Source: Prochlorococcaceae cyanobacterium jk18x22bins.40
Lineage (GTDB): Bacteria; Cyanobacteriota; Cyanobacteriia; PCC-6307; Cyanobiaceae
NCBI GenBank assembly: GCA_022826155.1
Contig: JAJDVL010000028.1
Location: 1 to 62,751 of the forward strand
Length of the DNA stretch: 62,751 bases
Direction of reading: 5' to 3'
Below the pieces are notes generated by a model. It was not told the DNA's origin. It saw only the letters and a list, made by a program, of their open reading frames with translations, and searched no databases. Every line of letters starts with the position of its first letter. Positions within the stretch are counted from its first letter, which is position 1. The position numbers were made by a program, and so were the translations under genes. Shown one piece after another: positions 6,993 to 17,908 of this stretch.

Positions 6993-7913
6993 TTGGCCTT
7001 CTATGCCAACCATGGAGCCTTGCAGGAGCACCTGGACATCAGCCTGGACCACCTGGGCCACCAGCGGCCATGGCTGGCGCAACAGATGTCCGTCACCTGG
7101 TTGCGCTACGAGCACAGCCTGATTGATCAGGCGGCGCCGCTCTCCAGCGAGGAGTTCTGGGCCTTGCCGGTGGCAGGGGCCAGCCACGCCGGCGCCACCC
7201 TCCGTTATCCCGCCAGTGTGGTGAAGGTGGTGTACATGGCAGCCCTGGAGGCCTGGTATGCCCAGGACCTCTTGCGGCGCACGGCGGAACTGGAACAGGC
7301 CACGGCAGCCATGATCGGCCACTCCAGCAACGATGCCACCGCCTACGTGGTGGACGTGCTCAGTGGCGTCACCAGCGGCCCGGAACTGACCGGCGACGCC
7401 TACCTCGCCTGGCAACGGCAGCGGCAACTGGTGAACCAGTGGTTGCAGGAGGAGGGCTGGCCCGAGTTGCAGCACTGCAACTGCTGCCAGAAAACCTGGG
7501 AAGAGGGAGCCTACGGACGGGAACGGCAGTTTTACGGTCCCCAGCAGCAGAACCGTAACCGCCTCAGCAGTGACGCCATGGCCCGCGTCCTCCACGCCGT
7601 CATGGCGGGTGAGTTGATCTCCCCGGTGGCCGGCGCCCACATGCGTCGGCAGCTTCAGCGCTCCCTGGATGCCCAGGCCCGCCTGGCGGATCCCGACAAC
7701 CAGGTGGACGGCTTTCTGGGTGCAGCCCTGCCGGAAGGCAGCCGACTCTGGAGCAAAGCCGGCTGGATGAGTACGGCTCGGGCCGACGTGGCCTACATGG
7801 AGGTTCCCCAGCGCAAACCCACCCTTGTGGCGGTGCTGGGGGAGGGGACAGCCAGCGCGGCAGACGACCAATGGCTACCGCAACTCATGGCCAGGCTGCT
7901 GGCTGCCTGCTGA
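6993..7913 (+). CDS. Serine hydrolase (beta-lactamase-like fold)
   Basis: About 306 residues. YPASVVKVVYMAALEAW contains an SxxK motif with the nucleophile Ser, and HSSNDATAYVVD gives the second motif (SxN). RLWSKAGWMSTARAD fits the third (KxG) region. This is the penicillin-binding/beta-lactamase fold, and picocyanobacteria carry such a conserved hydrolase. The actual substrate is unknown. TTG at 6993 was chosen because the encoded product then starts xAFYANHG, as expected for the family, and because it avoids overlap with the divergent NlpC/P60 gene. A frame start at 6903 also exists. The gene ends 4 bases from the stop of the convergent gene at 7918. Confidence 0.75.
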   Translation: MAFYANHGALQEHLDISLDHLGHQRPWLAQQMSVTWLRYEHSLIDQAAPLSSEEFWALPVAGASHAGATLRYPASVVKVVYMAALEAWYAQDLLRRTAELEQATAAMIGHSSNDATAYVVDVLSGVTSGPELTGDAYLAWQRQRQLVNQWLQEEGWPELQHCNCCQKTWEEGAYGRERQFYGPQQQNRNRLSSDAMARVLHAVMAGELISPVAGAHMRRQLQRSLDAQARLADPDNQVDGFLGAALPEGSRLWSKAGWMSTARADVAYMEVPQRKPTLVAVLGEGTASAADDQWLPQLMARLLAAC

Positions 7914-7917
7914 AGCG

Positions 7918-8445
7918 CTAGTGGTGATGGGGGTGATGGGGGCGGCACTGACGTTCATGGCGTTTCAGGGCGGCGCCCGTCATGCCCACTTGCACAATGC
8001 GGGGCTCGTCCACCCCGGCCACGCCCACGTAACGAAAAACCCGGCCGTCGGATTCACGGGGACGGGCGCCCTGCATAATCACTGTTTTGCTGCCGTCGAG
8101 AAGAGCGGCAAAGGGTGCGGCTTGCGTCCCCGCCGCAGAATCCGTGGGGAACCGGAACGTGCTGCCTTCAATGTTGGTATGGACCACCTGGCCGTCCCCA
8201 TCCGTGACCCAGAACTCCGCCAGGACAGTGCGCTCGGCAATGCTGGCCAGCACGGCATTGATCTCCTCGGCAGAGCGACCAGCCTCCCGCGCCGCATCAA
8301 TGAAATGGGCGGTCAGCAATGCTTCCGCCACCATGTGCTGCCCAATCGCGTCAGGGGCTGACGGTTTTTTCATGTCTTCCGTCAGCCCAGGGCCACCCAC
8401 AAGGCTCAGAGCCGACAGGATGGCCCCGGTGAGCAGTGCTTTCAT
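7918..8445 (-). CDS. Secreted Cache/PAS-like sensor-type protein with His-rich tail
   Basis: 175 residues from ATG at 8445 (ATG at 8460 possible). A signal peptide is visible (MKALLTGAILSALSLVGG). The mature part has a helix with regular Ala/Glu (MVAEALLTAHFIDAAREAG) and then the strand pattern EFWVTDGDGQVVHTN and RVFRYVGVAGVDEPRIVQVG. This resembles the extracytoplasmic Cache/PAS-like ligand-binding fold found in chemoreceptors. Here it is a stand-alone protein with no signalling domain. The end, RHERQCRPHHPHHH, has six His and one Cys in 14 residues and could bind a metal ion. Ligand and partners are unknown. Confidence 0.6.
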   Translation of the reverse strand: MKALLTGAILSALSLVGGPGLTEDMKKPSAPDAIGQHMVAEALLTAHFIDAAREAGRSAEEINAVLASIAERTVLAEFWVTDGDGQVVHTNIEGSTFRFPTDSAAGTQAAPFAALLDGSKTVIMQGARPRESDGRVFRYVGVAGVDEPRIVQVGMTGAALKRHERQCRPHHPHHH

Positions 8446-8531
8446 CCTTGTGGCGAGCATTTCATCAAGAATAGCCGCACCCGCTAACCTGTGGGAACCA
8501 TGTGGGCAGCCCCTGCCCACATGCCTGGACC

Positions 8532-9164
8532 ATGACCTCCGGCACACCCACGTCAAAATCCGAGCAACAGACCCCGGCCGTGGCTGCCCCTGTGGGACCG
8601 CAGCCGGAGAAACCCTGGTGGCGGCGCTGGATGGAACCGATTCTGGCGGTGACCATCATCGCTGCCTTGCTGACGGCCCTGGTGACCGGTGGAGTCGTGG
8701 CTTTCCAGTCCCTCAAGGGTGACATCCATGCCTCCGAGGCCAGGGTCAGTGCAAGAATCGACAGGCTTGCCGTAAGGATTGGGACCGTTGAGGCAAGCCT
8801 CCACGAGGAAATCAGGACCGTTGAGACAAGCCTCCGCGAGGACATTCGAGCCGTTGAGGCAAATCTCCGCGAGGAAATTAAGACCGTTGAGGCAAATCTC
8901 CACGAGGACATTCAAGCCGGTGAAGCCAGGCAGAACCAGCGGATTGTGGAACTCAAAGAGGACATTCAAGCCAGTGAAGCCAAACAGAACCAGCGGATTA
9001 TGGAACTCAAAGAGGACATTCAAGCCAGCGAAGCCAGGCAGAACCAGCGGATTGACGAGTTGCGGGAAGACAACGCGGAACTCAAAGCCGACCTGGGGGT
9101 CATGGACAATAAGCTGGACCGGGTGTTGGAGGCTCTGCCGGCGGTCAGTCCCGAGATGGGATAG
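8532..9164 (+). CDS. Larger membrane coiled-coil protein with 11- and 18-residue repeats
   Basis: 210 residues from ATG at 8532. A polar N-terminus (about 30 residues, Pro-rich, then KPWWRRWMEP) precedes one membrane span (about 36-58). A long coil follows. It contains four 11-residue units of the form TVEANLHEEIR and three 18-residue units of the form DIQASEARQNQRIxELKE, encoded by 33-bp and 54-bp repeats. The end is a DNKLDRVLEAL tail, as in the genes at 4949 and 5303. Both 11 and 18 residues (7+11) are classical coiled-coil periods, so the protein is a predicted rod. It belongs to the same modular family although 2.5 kb away from the main cluster. Function unknown. Confidence 0.7.
   Translation: MTSGTPTSKSEQQTPAVAAPVGPQPEKPWWRRWMEPILAVTIIAALLTALVTGGVVAFQSLKGDIHASEARVSARIDRLAVRIGTVEASLHEEIRTVETSLREDIRAVEANLREEIKTVEANLHEDIQAGEARQNQRIVELKEDIQASEAKQNQRIMELKEDIQASEARQNQRIDELREDNAELKADLGVMDNKLDRVLEALPAVSPEMG
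8784..9068 (+). repeat. Four 33-bp and three 54-bp in-frame tandem repeats
   Basis: 33-bp units start at 8784, 8817, 8850 and 8883. 54-bp units start at 8907, 8961 and 9015. All keep the frame of the coiled-coil gene 8532-9164. The near-identity of the 54-bp units indicates recent expansion. Confidence 0.9.
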
Positions 9165-9305
9165 GGAATCGGCCCAGGCTTGGGCAATGATTTGGGCCGC
9201 CCGCCAGGGAACTGTAACAGATTGGCCTTGGCCTTGTAGCTGAATGGCGAGTCGGACCCTAGCCTGGAATGCCAACCTTCGCCCGCTTGCCTGCTTTCCC
9301 CTGTG

Positions 9306-11081
9306 ATGAGTTCTGTGGACACTGCTCCCCTGACCCACAACGCCCCCACGGCAGGGGGGTTGTTAAGCGAGAACGGGGACAACAGGATGGCCAAGGTGGA
9401 AGCGCTCAAGCTGGCCAGCGACCACTTGCGGGAGCCCCTGGCCAGCGAGCTGGAGAACGAGGAGCCCCATTTCAGCAACGGCGCCGTTCAAATCCTGAAG
9501 TTTCACGGCAGTTATCAGCAAAATAATCGCGACCATCGGCACAGGGATTGGAGCATGATGCTGCGGCTGCGCTCCCCCGGTGGACGGGTGCCTGCCCAGC
9601 TTTACCTGGCCCTTGACGCGTTGGCGGATCGTTACGGCAACGGCACCCTGCGGGCCACCACCCGCCAGACGTTTCAACTGCACGGTATCCCCAAGCAGGA
9701 TCTGCGCACGGTGCTGGGGACCATTGTGCGCAACCTGGGCTCCACCCTGGCCGCCTGTGGCGATATCAACCGCAACGTCATGGCTCCGGCGGCCCCCTAC
9801 ACCACGGCGGGCTACCCCGCCGCACGGCGGCTGGCGGATGACGTTGCCGCACTGCTGACACCCCGAGCCGCCCTGGGGGCCTACCTGGATCTATGGGTGG
9901 ACGGGGACATGCGTTACCGCCTCCGCTCCACACCCAAGGTCAGGAAGGTGAACCGTCAGCCTTCTCCTTCGGCAGTCCATAGCGGGGATCAACAGGAGCC
10001 GCTCTACGGCAGTCGCTACATGCCGCGCAAGTTCAAGGTGGGGGTCACGGTGCCGGGGGACAACTCCATTGACGTGCTGACCCAGGACCTGGGGCTCGTG
10101 GTCTTCACGGACACCGTGGGCAGGTTGACGGGAGCCAACGTCTACGTGGGTGGCGGCATGGGGCGCACCCACAACAAGGAGGACACCTTTGCCCGCACCG
10201 CGGATCCCTTGGGATACGTGCAGGGGGGCCAGGTATTGGCCCTGGTGAAGGCGGTTGTGGCTCTGCAGCGGGACCACGGCGATCGCCAGAGCCGTCGCCA
10301 CGCCCGCCTCAAGTACCTGCTGCACGACCGGGGCCTGGACTGGTTCAAGGCCTGCCTCGCCAACTATTTCCACGGGGACATCCGGCCCCTGCGCAAGGAG
10401 TCCGCCCGGAGGCTGGAGCATTACCTGGGCTGGCAACGTCAGGGGGACGGTCTGTGGTTTGTGGGCCTGCCCGTGATGACGGGGCGCGTGGCCGGTCCCC
10501 TCAAGGACACCCTGCGGGAACTGGTACAGAGTTACCGGTTGGAGCTGCGCGTCACCCCCAATCAGGACATTTTACTCTGCGGGATTGCCGCCAACCAGAA
10601 GCGGGACGTTCAGGACCGACTGGACGCCGTTGGCTTGCAACTGTCAACCATGGTGGAGCCCACCACGTCCCACGGGATTGCCTGCCCTGCCCTGCCCACC
10701 TGTGGCTTGGCCATCACCGAGTCGGAGCGGACCTTCCCCGACGTGCTGGCCCGCTTTGACGCACTGCGCCAGAGCCTGGGTATTCAACAGCCCCTGTTGG
10801 TGCGCATGACCGGCTGCCCCAACGGCTGTAGCCGGCCCTACATGGCCGAGGTGGGCCTGGTGGGCAGTGCAGCAGGTCACTATCAACTCTGGCTGGGGGG
10901 TACCCCCGGCCTCACCACTCTGGCCCGCCCCGTTCTGGATCGCCTTCCCCTGACGGATCTGGAAACCGTCTTGCGCCCCTTGTTCAGCCACTGGGTCCGA
11001 ACCGCCGCCGGCAAAAGCTTTGGCGCCTTTTGCCAGGACCACACCACGGAGCAATTACGGGAGCTCCTGGGAGCTGTGTAA
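9306..11081 (+). CDS. sir: Sulfite reductase, ferredoxin-dependent
   Basis: 591 residues. This enzyme reduces sulfite to sulfide with six electrons from ferredoxin in assimilatory sulfate reduction. The four Cys that hold the [4Fe-4S] cluster and siroheme are visible at about residues 460 and 466 (CPALPTC, spacing of five) and 504 and 508 (CPNGC, spacing of three). The substrate/siroheme basic motif HRHRDWSMMLRLR and the repeat-type motif RATTRQTFQLHGI near residue 110 support the call. Length is typical of cyanobacterial enzymes. ATG at 9306 was preferred to the GTG immediately before it. It is transcribed alone and converges with the VanX-like gene. It marks the return to core genome. Confidence 0.95.
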   Translation: MSSVDTAPLTHNAPTAGGLLSENGDNRMAKVEALKLASDHLREPLASELENEEPHFSNGAVQILKFHGSYQQNNRDHRHRDWSMMLRLRSPGGRVPAQLYLALDALADRYGNGTLRATTRQTFQLHGIPKQDLRTVLGTIVRNLGSTLAACGDINRNVMAPAAPYTTAGYPAARRLADDVAALLTPRAALGAYLDLWVDGDMRYRLRSTPKVRKVNRQPSPSAVHSGDQQEPLYGSRYMPRKFKVGVTVPGDNSIDVLTQDLGLVVFTDTVGRLTGANVYVGGGMGRTHNKEDTFARTADPLGYVQGGQVLALVKAVVALQRDHGDRQSRRHARLKYLLHDRGLDWFKACLANYFHGDIRPLRKESARRLEHYLGWQRQGDGLWFVGLPVMTGRVAGPLKDTLRELVQSYRLELRVTPNQDILLCGIAANQKRDVQDRLDAVGLQLSTMVEPTTSHGIACPALPTCGLAITESERTFPDVLARFDALRQSLGIQQPLLVRMTGCPNGCSRPYMAEVGLVGSAAGHYQLWLGGTPGLTTLARPVLDRLPLTDLETVLRPLFSHWVRTAAGKSFGAFCQDHTTEQLRELLGAV

Positions 11082-11120
11082 CGAGAAGGAGTTTTTCAGA
11101 CTTCCCCTTGCCGCTTGAAG

Positions 11121-11818
11121 CTAATTGGCAACCGCACCATAACGGGCCTCCGCCTGACTCGTCTGCCAGGCCCAAAGCTGGTCTCCATAACTGAAGTGCC
11201 ACCACTCCCAGGGATGCATGACAAAGCCGGCCGCCAGCATGGCCTGCCGCAGTTGCAGCCGGTTGCGGTGCGCCGTGGCCCCATGGGGATCCCCGGCGAA
11301 GTGGTCCGGGTGAGACTCGGGCCCCAAGGCGTCAATGGGGGAACCCATGGGCAAAGGCTCGCCAGCCTGGTCCACCAGGGTCAGATCCACCGCAGCGCCC
11401 GTGCTGTGGGGCGGGGGCGTACGTGGATCCCGGCTGGGGATGGCCCAGAGATGACGCACCTGTTGCTCCACATGGCGACGCCAGGCAGGATCTGCCTGTT
11501 GTGAAGGGGAGCCACGGGCCAGTTCCGTTTGCAGGCTGTGGTCCACCATGAAGGCCTGCACGGCAATGGGCCGCCAGGCATCAAAAATTTGCAGATCCCA
11601 ACCGGGATGGGCGGCCTGGAGGGTGGAGCGGGCCCGAAGGAGACGGACCACCACCGCCAGCCGCAGCCGCCATGGACCGCAATCTCCTGGATAGGGGGCC
11701 CCCAGGCAGGCATAGGGGTGGGGCACCACCCGGGGCAGGTCTTCCGGCAGGGGCGCCAGTGGCTCACCGCAGTCGCTGATAGCCATGGCGCGCCATGGTC
11801 GTTCCGTAGCATCGGGCA

Positions 11819-11819
<1 letters not shown>
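11121..11819 (-). CDS. D-alanyl-D-alanine dipeptidase (VanX/DdpX-like, M15D)
   Basis: 232 residues. Motifs of the zinc peptidase family M15D are present: HSTGAAVDLTL supplies the His and Asp ligands, and EWWHFSYG supplies the catalytic Glu and last His ligand. YACLGAPY and FDAWRPIAVQ match the N-terminal part. It hydrolyses D-Ala-D-Ala, probably for recycling of peptidoglycan; nothing in the context suggests vancomycin resistance. Its start codon overlaps the recG stop by one base (TGATG), so the two are co-transcribed. Confidence 0.88.
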
Positions 11820-14262
<2,443 letters not shown>

Positions 14263-14266
<4 letters not shown>

Positions 14267-15189
14267 GGCCGTGGGGATTGAATCTGCCGGAGATCATTGT
14301 TCCAGTCGGCCATGGCCTGCTCCGTGACCAGCCGTCTCTGCCAGTGGCGACTCCGGGTGACCAGATTTTGCAACTCTTTCCGGTGCTTCCGCAAGCGCTC
14401 GCGGCTCCGCTGTAGAGGCCGATGGGCAAATTCCATGTCCTGCAGGCGCAACAACAGCACGCAGGTGACCACCTGAGGGGCATTCTCTTCGTTCCCCATG
14501 GGCACAGAGATTTTGAGCAGGTTTTCCGGCGCCTGCATGGCCTCCACGTCTCCGGCAAGCACCGCATCCAGCAGTCTGACCGGTAGCACGGCCTGGATCA
14601 GGTGGTGGTTCAGCAGCTCAACATTCAGTTGATGGGACAGGGTGCGCAGGTGGTGAACCATGGCCTGGCGGAGCCATACGCACCAGCGCTCCAGACTTTG
14701 GGGATCCCTGGGTGGCACCAGGGGCAGGGTGATGTCTTCTTCGGACGGTTCCTGGACCGACAGGATCAGACCCTCCCCCGACGATTCGTCCTGCTCCCCA
14801 CCGTTGAGGCGCTCCAAGGCTGCAAGCATCTTGCGTCGCCGCTCCTGCTTGGTGCGCTGATGGTCCGCCTGGAGCTTCCGCGCCAGCAGCAACAGGTGCT
14901 CCACGGTCAGCAAACAGCAGGCCTCTGCAGTGAGGGTTTGCAGGCGTCGCTGGAGGGCTTGGCGCTCGTCAGGGCCGAGCCTGCTATAGCGGTCGGGACA
15001 ATCCTGGGAGACCAGCACAAAGACGGCTTGCAGGGTTTGGTGAGGCACCTGCTGGCGCAGGAGGCGGAGATAGGCCTCCAGTTGGCGGAGCAAGGGCAAC
15101 ACCAACCGATCCGTTTCGGTCTCCAGTTGACGCAGTGCCTGGCTGGCGTCTTGGTGGGGATTCAGGTGCTGCAAGGCCGCTGAACTCAA
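14263..15189 (-). CDS. Conserved cyanobacterial protein of unknown function between tsf and recG
   Basis: 308 residues, almost entirely helical with many Leu, Arg and Gln. There is no signal peptide or membrane segment. The middle part has an acidic loop ([23 protein letters not shown]). I do not recognise an enzymatic motif. It overlaps tsf upstream and recG downstream by four bases each (ATGA), which implies translational coupling. The same position in other picocyanobacteria is occupied by a similar conserved protein. The helical segment near the C-terminus ([17 protein letters not shown]) is likely a short coil. Confidence 0.75.
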
Positions 15190-15845
15190 CTGCTGGTGGT
15201 CATGGCTGCCACTTCGGATGCGAAGTCCGCGGAAGCAACCTCAATCCCCTGGCCCAACACGAAACGGGCGAAGCGACGCACAACGATCTTTTCCCCAAGC
15301 TTGCCGGAGGTTTGCTTGACGCGATCCTCCACACTCAGAGAGGTGTCCTTGATAAAAGGCTGATCCAGCAAGGCCAACTCCTTGAGGCGCTTGCCAATGC
15401 GTCCCGCCACGATCTTTTTCCGAATGGCCGGGGGCTTTTTGGCCAGGTCGTCTCGCCCCATCTCGATGGCCTTTTCCCGCTCCTTCACGGGTTCGGGGAT
15501 GTCCTCCGTACTGACGAACTCCACCTGGGGACAGGCGGCAATCTGCATGGCCACGTCCCGGACCAGGAGCTGGAACTCTTCCCCCCGTGCGACAAAGTCG
15601 GTCTCGCAGTTGACCTCCACCAGCACGCCAACCCGGCCACCGGTATGGATATAGCTGCCGACCAAACCCTCGGCGGCGGTACGGCCGACTTTTTTCTCCG
15701 CAGAGGCGATGCCTTTTTGCCGCAGCCACTCACTGGCCTTGGTCAGATCCCCTTCGCTGGCAGCAAGGGCTTTTTTGCAATCCATCATTCCCGCGCCGGT
15801 TTGTTCGCGCAGTTGCTTGACGGTCTGGGCGGAAACGGCAGCCAT
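15186..15845 (-). CDS. tsf: Translation elongation factor Ts
   Basis: 219 residues from ATG at 15845. EF-Ts recycles EF-Tu by exchanging GDP for GTP. The N-terminal UBA-like domain is plain ([19 protein letters not shown]), followed by the [10 protein letters not shown] segment that inserts into EF-Tu, and the short single core domain typical of cyanobacteria and plastids. Longer upstream frames lack family similarity. It lies 83 bases downstream of rpsB, the common rpsB-tsf operon. Confidence 0.95.
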   Translation of the reverse strand: MAAVSAQTVKQLREQTGAGMMDCKKALAASEGDLTKASEWLRQKGIASAEKKVGRTAAEGLVGSYIHTGGRVGVLVEVNCETDFVARGEEFQLLVRDVAMQIAACPQVEFVSTEDIPEPVKEREKAIEMGRDDLAKKPPAIRKKIVAGRIGKRLKELALLDQPFIKDTSLSVEDRVKQTSGKLGEKIVVRRFARFVLGQGIEVASADFASEVAAMTTSS

Positions 15846-15928
15846 GGAGACAGTAGGGGCAGAGAACAGGAGCCAGCTTAGGGCTGCACCAGGAGAAGAA
15901 GTCGTCGGGGCCGGTGAACCCGGGAGCC

Positions 15929-16621
15929 TTACTCCCGGGAGCCGTAGCGGCCCTCGTTGACGGCATCCGCAAGACGGCTGAGCACCAACTGCACGGAGCG
16001 CACGGCATCGTCGTTGCAGGGGATGGGCACGTCGCAGAGATCGGGATTGCAGTTGGTATCCAGCATGGACACCAGTTGGATGGACAACTTCCGGCATTCC
16101 AGAACGGCATTGGCTTCCCGTTTCTGGTCCACCAGAATCACCACGTCCGGCAGCCGCCGCATGGTTTTGAGGCCGCCCAGATATTTCTGCAGGCGGTCCA
16201 GTTCACGGCGCAGGACGGCGGCCTCCTTTTTGGGGCGCATGGCAATGGCCCCGGAGGATTCCATCCGCTCCAGGTCCTTGAGGTGATCAATGCGGGCACG
16301 CATGGTGGTCCAGTTGGTCAGCATGCCCCCCAGCCAGCGCTGGTTCACGTAGGCCGCGCCACAACGCCTGGCCTCCTGGGCCACCACTTCCGCCGCCTGC
16401 TTCTTGGTGCCCACAAACAGGAAACGTTTACCGGACTTGGCGGATGAGCGGACCCACTTGTAGGCGTGGTTGAGACAGACCGCCGTCTTCACCAGGTCAA
16501 TGATGTGAACCCCGTTCCGGGCGCAATAGATGTAGGGCGCCATCTTGGGGTTCCAGCGACGGGTCTGGTGCCCGAAGTGGGCGCCAGACTCCATCATTTC
16601 CGTCAGCGTGGCAATGGCCAT
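15929..16621 (-). CDS. rpsB: 30S ribosomal protein S2
   Basis: 230 residues starting [19 protein letters not shown]. Signature parts are [30 protein letters not shown] and the C-terminal [15 protein letters not shown]. The length is typical. It leads the ribosomal-recombination operon rpsB-tsf-(conserved)-recG. A strong hairpin lies 45 bases upstream of the start (16666-16690). Confidence 0.97.
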   Translation of the reverse strand: MAIATLTEMMESGAHFGHQTRRWNPKMAPYIYCARNGVHIIDLVKTAVCLNHAYKWVRSSAKSGKRFLFVGTKKQAAEVVAQEARRCGAAYVNQRWLGGMLTNWTTMRARIDHLKDLERMESSGAIAMRPKKEAAVLRRELDRLQKYLGGLKTMRRLPDVVILVDQKREANAVLECRKLSIQLVSMLDTNCNPDLCDVPIPCNDDAVRSVQLVLSRLADAVNEGRYGSRE

Positions 16622-16665
16622 GGGTTTTGGGTGTGAGTTTCGGGTTCAACCTCCACCCGCGTCGG

Positions 16666-16690
16666 AGCCCCGAGCTTTTGGCTCGGGGCT
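16666..16690 (-). promoter_or_regulatory. Strong hairpin between GT2 gene and rpsB
   Basis: A perfect 10-bp stem (AGCCCCGAGC / GCTCGGGGCT) with a 5-base loop. It lies downstream of the glycosyltransferase stop at 16736 and upstream of rpsB. There is no clear T-run after it on the minus strand, so it may be either a terminator for the upstream gene or part of the rpsB leader. Autoregulated rpsB leaders are known in other bacteria. Confidence 0.45.
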
Positions 16691-16735
16691 CACCCGAAAC
16701 ACGCAGGTGTGCGGTATGTTTACCTTCCCAGCTTA

Positions 16736-17680
16736 TCAAGAGGGCTGTGGAGCCTGCCGCTCCTGCCGCGCTTCCGCAAAGATGGCCTGCACGCAGATGC
16801 GATTCAGGTGCAGCCGCAGCAGTTCCATGGCCCAACCCGGCCGCCCCCGGCGCACCAGTGCGGCCAGCAGGGGGGCCATGGTGCGGGCATTGAGCAGTCC
16901 ACCCAACGTGAGCACCTGCCAGAGGAGAAGGTGGAGCCAAGTGAATTGAATGATCATGCGCACCCGGAGGGTGGGGTGCTTGCGGTAAAAGACCAGGGCC
17001 ATGTGCGCCCGCTCTTTCTCCTGCCGCACCAGTTGCGGGACCTGCCGAAGTTGAAAGGGGGGATGCCAGTGATAACCGACAGCCTCCGGGCAGCGCACCA
17101 GCACAACGCCCAGCTTCCGCAGCCGCTCCCCCAATTCAAGGTCCTCCCAGCCGTACTGGCAAAAGCGCGGGTCGAACAAACCGGAGCGCAGCAGCAGTTG
17201 CCGATCAATGGCCACATTCCCTGTGGCGAAATAGGCCCAGGAGAGATCGGTGAGTTTGTAGGGCTCAGCGGTGGGCTGGGCAAAGTTGCTGGTGTTGATG
17301 ACCGCGCCGTAGGTGAAGCAGAAGCGATGGCCATGGCGGCGCCAGTAGCGCTGCAGAGCACGGGCATGGGCAGCGAGAAAGTCCTTCACCACCACCAGGT
17401 CGCTATCGATAAAGACAATCACGTTTCCCCGTGCGGCCTTCACGCCAAGGTTGCGGGCCAGGGCCGCACCACCATGGTCCTGCTGGAGCAGGCGCAGATG
17501 GGGGTCAGTGGCCTGGTGCAGGGCCGCCACGGTGTCATCGGTGGAACCGTCGTCCACCACAATCACCTCATAACCTTCCACCCCCGGCGCTGTGGACAGA
17601 TCCTGAGTTTCCAAGGCTGCCAGACATTGGCGCAGGATGGGAAGACGGTTGTATGTGGGAACCACCACACTGAAGAACAC
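16736..17680 (-). CDS. Glycosyltransferase family 2
   Basis: 314 residues from GTG at 17680. The GT-A fold starts at once with VFFSVVVPTYNRLPILRQCL. VIVVDDGSTDDTV, then VIVFIDSDLVVVKDFL (DxD-type metal site) and WEDLELGERL follow. The C-terminal part has two helices rich in Leu that may contact the membrane (FTWLHLLLWQVLTLGGLL). The sugar donor and acceptor are unknown; a cell-surface polysaccharide or glycolipid is likely. The start was placed at 17680 because a separate small gene occupies 17709-17861 in another frame. The spacing of 28 bases suggests one transcript with that gene and the topoisomerase gene upstream. Confidence 0.85.
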   Translation of the reverse strand: MFFSVVVPTYNRLPILRQCLAALETQDLSTAPGVEGYEVIVVDDGSTDDTVAALHQATDPHLRLLQQDHGGAALARNLGVKAARGNVIVFIDSDLVVVKDFLAAHARALQRYWRRHGHRFCFTYGAVINTSNFAQPTAEPYKLTDLSWAYFATGNVAIDRQLLLRSGLFDPRFCQYGWEDLELGERLRKLGVVLVRCPEAVGYHWHPPFQLRQVPQLVRQEKERAHMALVFYRKHPTLRVRMIIQFTWLHLLLWQVLTLGGLLNARTMAPLLAALVRRGRPGWAMELLRLHLNRICVQAIFAEARQERQAPQPS

Positions 17681-17708
17681 CGTTCCTCTGCATTGGAACA
17701 GGGTGGTC

Positions 17709-17861
17709 TCAGTCTGCGGCGCCTCCGTTGTTGGCCGTTCCGGTGACCCCGTTGCCGGCGCCTTCGCCACGCCCGTCATGGCCGCCCCGCTTCTTGAAAC
17801 GGCGTGCGTAGGAGCGGTTGCGCTCCTGCTTTTCCTTTTTGAGGTTGCGGCGTTTGGCCAT
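17709..17861 (-). CDS. Small highly basic conserved protein (50 residues)
   Basis: ATG at 17861, stop TGA at 17709-17711. The product starts MAKRRNLKKEKQERNRSYAR then RFKKRGG, and ends with a Gly/Asn-rich tail. Nearly half of the first 25 residues are Lys or Arg, suggesting RNA or ribosome binding. Small proteins with the same MAKRRNLKKEKxxRN start are found in other picocyanobacteria as far as I recall. It is too short for usual ORF cut-offs and lies in a different frame from the overlapping extension of the GT2 gene. It sits 47 bases after the topoisomerase gene on the same strand. Confidence 0.7.
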   Translation of the reverse strand: MAKRRNLKKEKQERNRSYARRFKKRGGHDGRGEGAGNGVTGTANNGGAAD

Positions 17862-17908
17862 GGTTGCTCAAGGGTGCTCCGGGGCATCCTACAGAGCACG
17901 GCCCCAGG

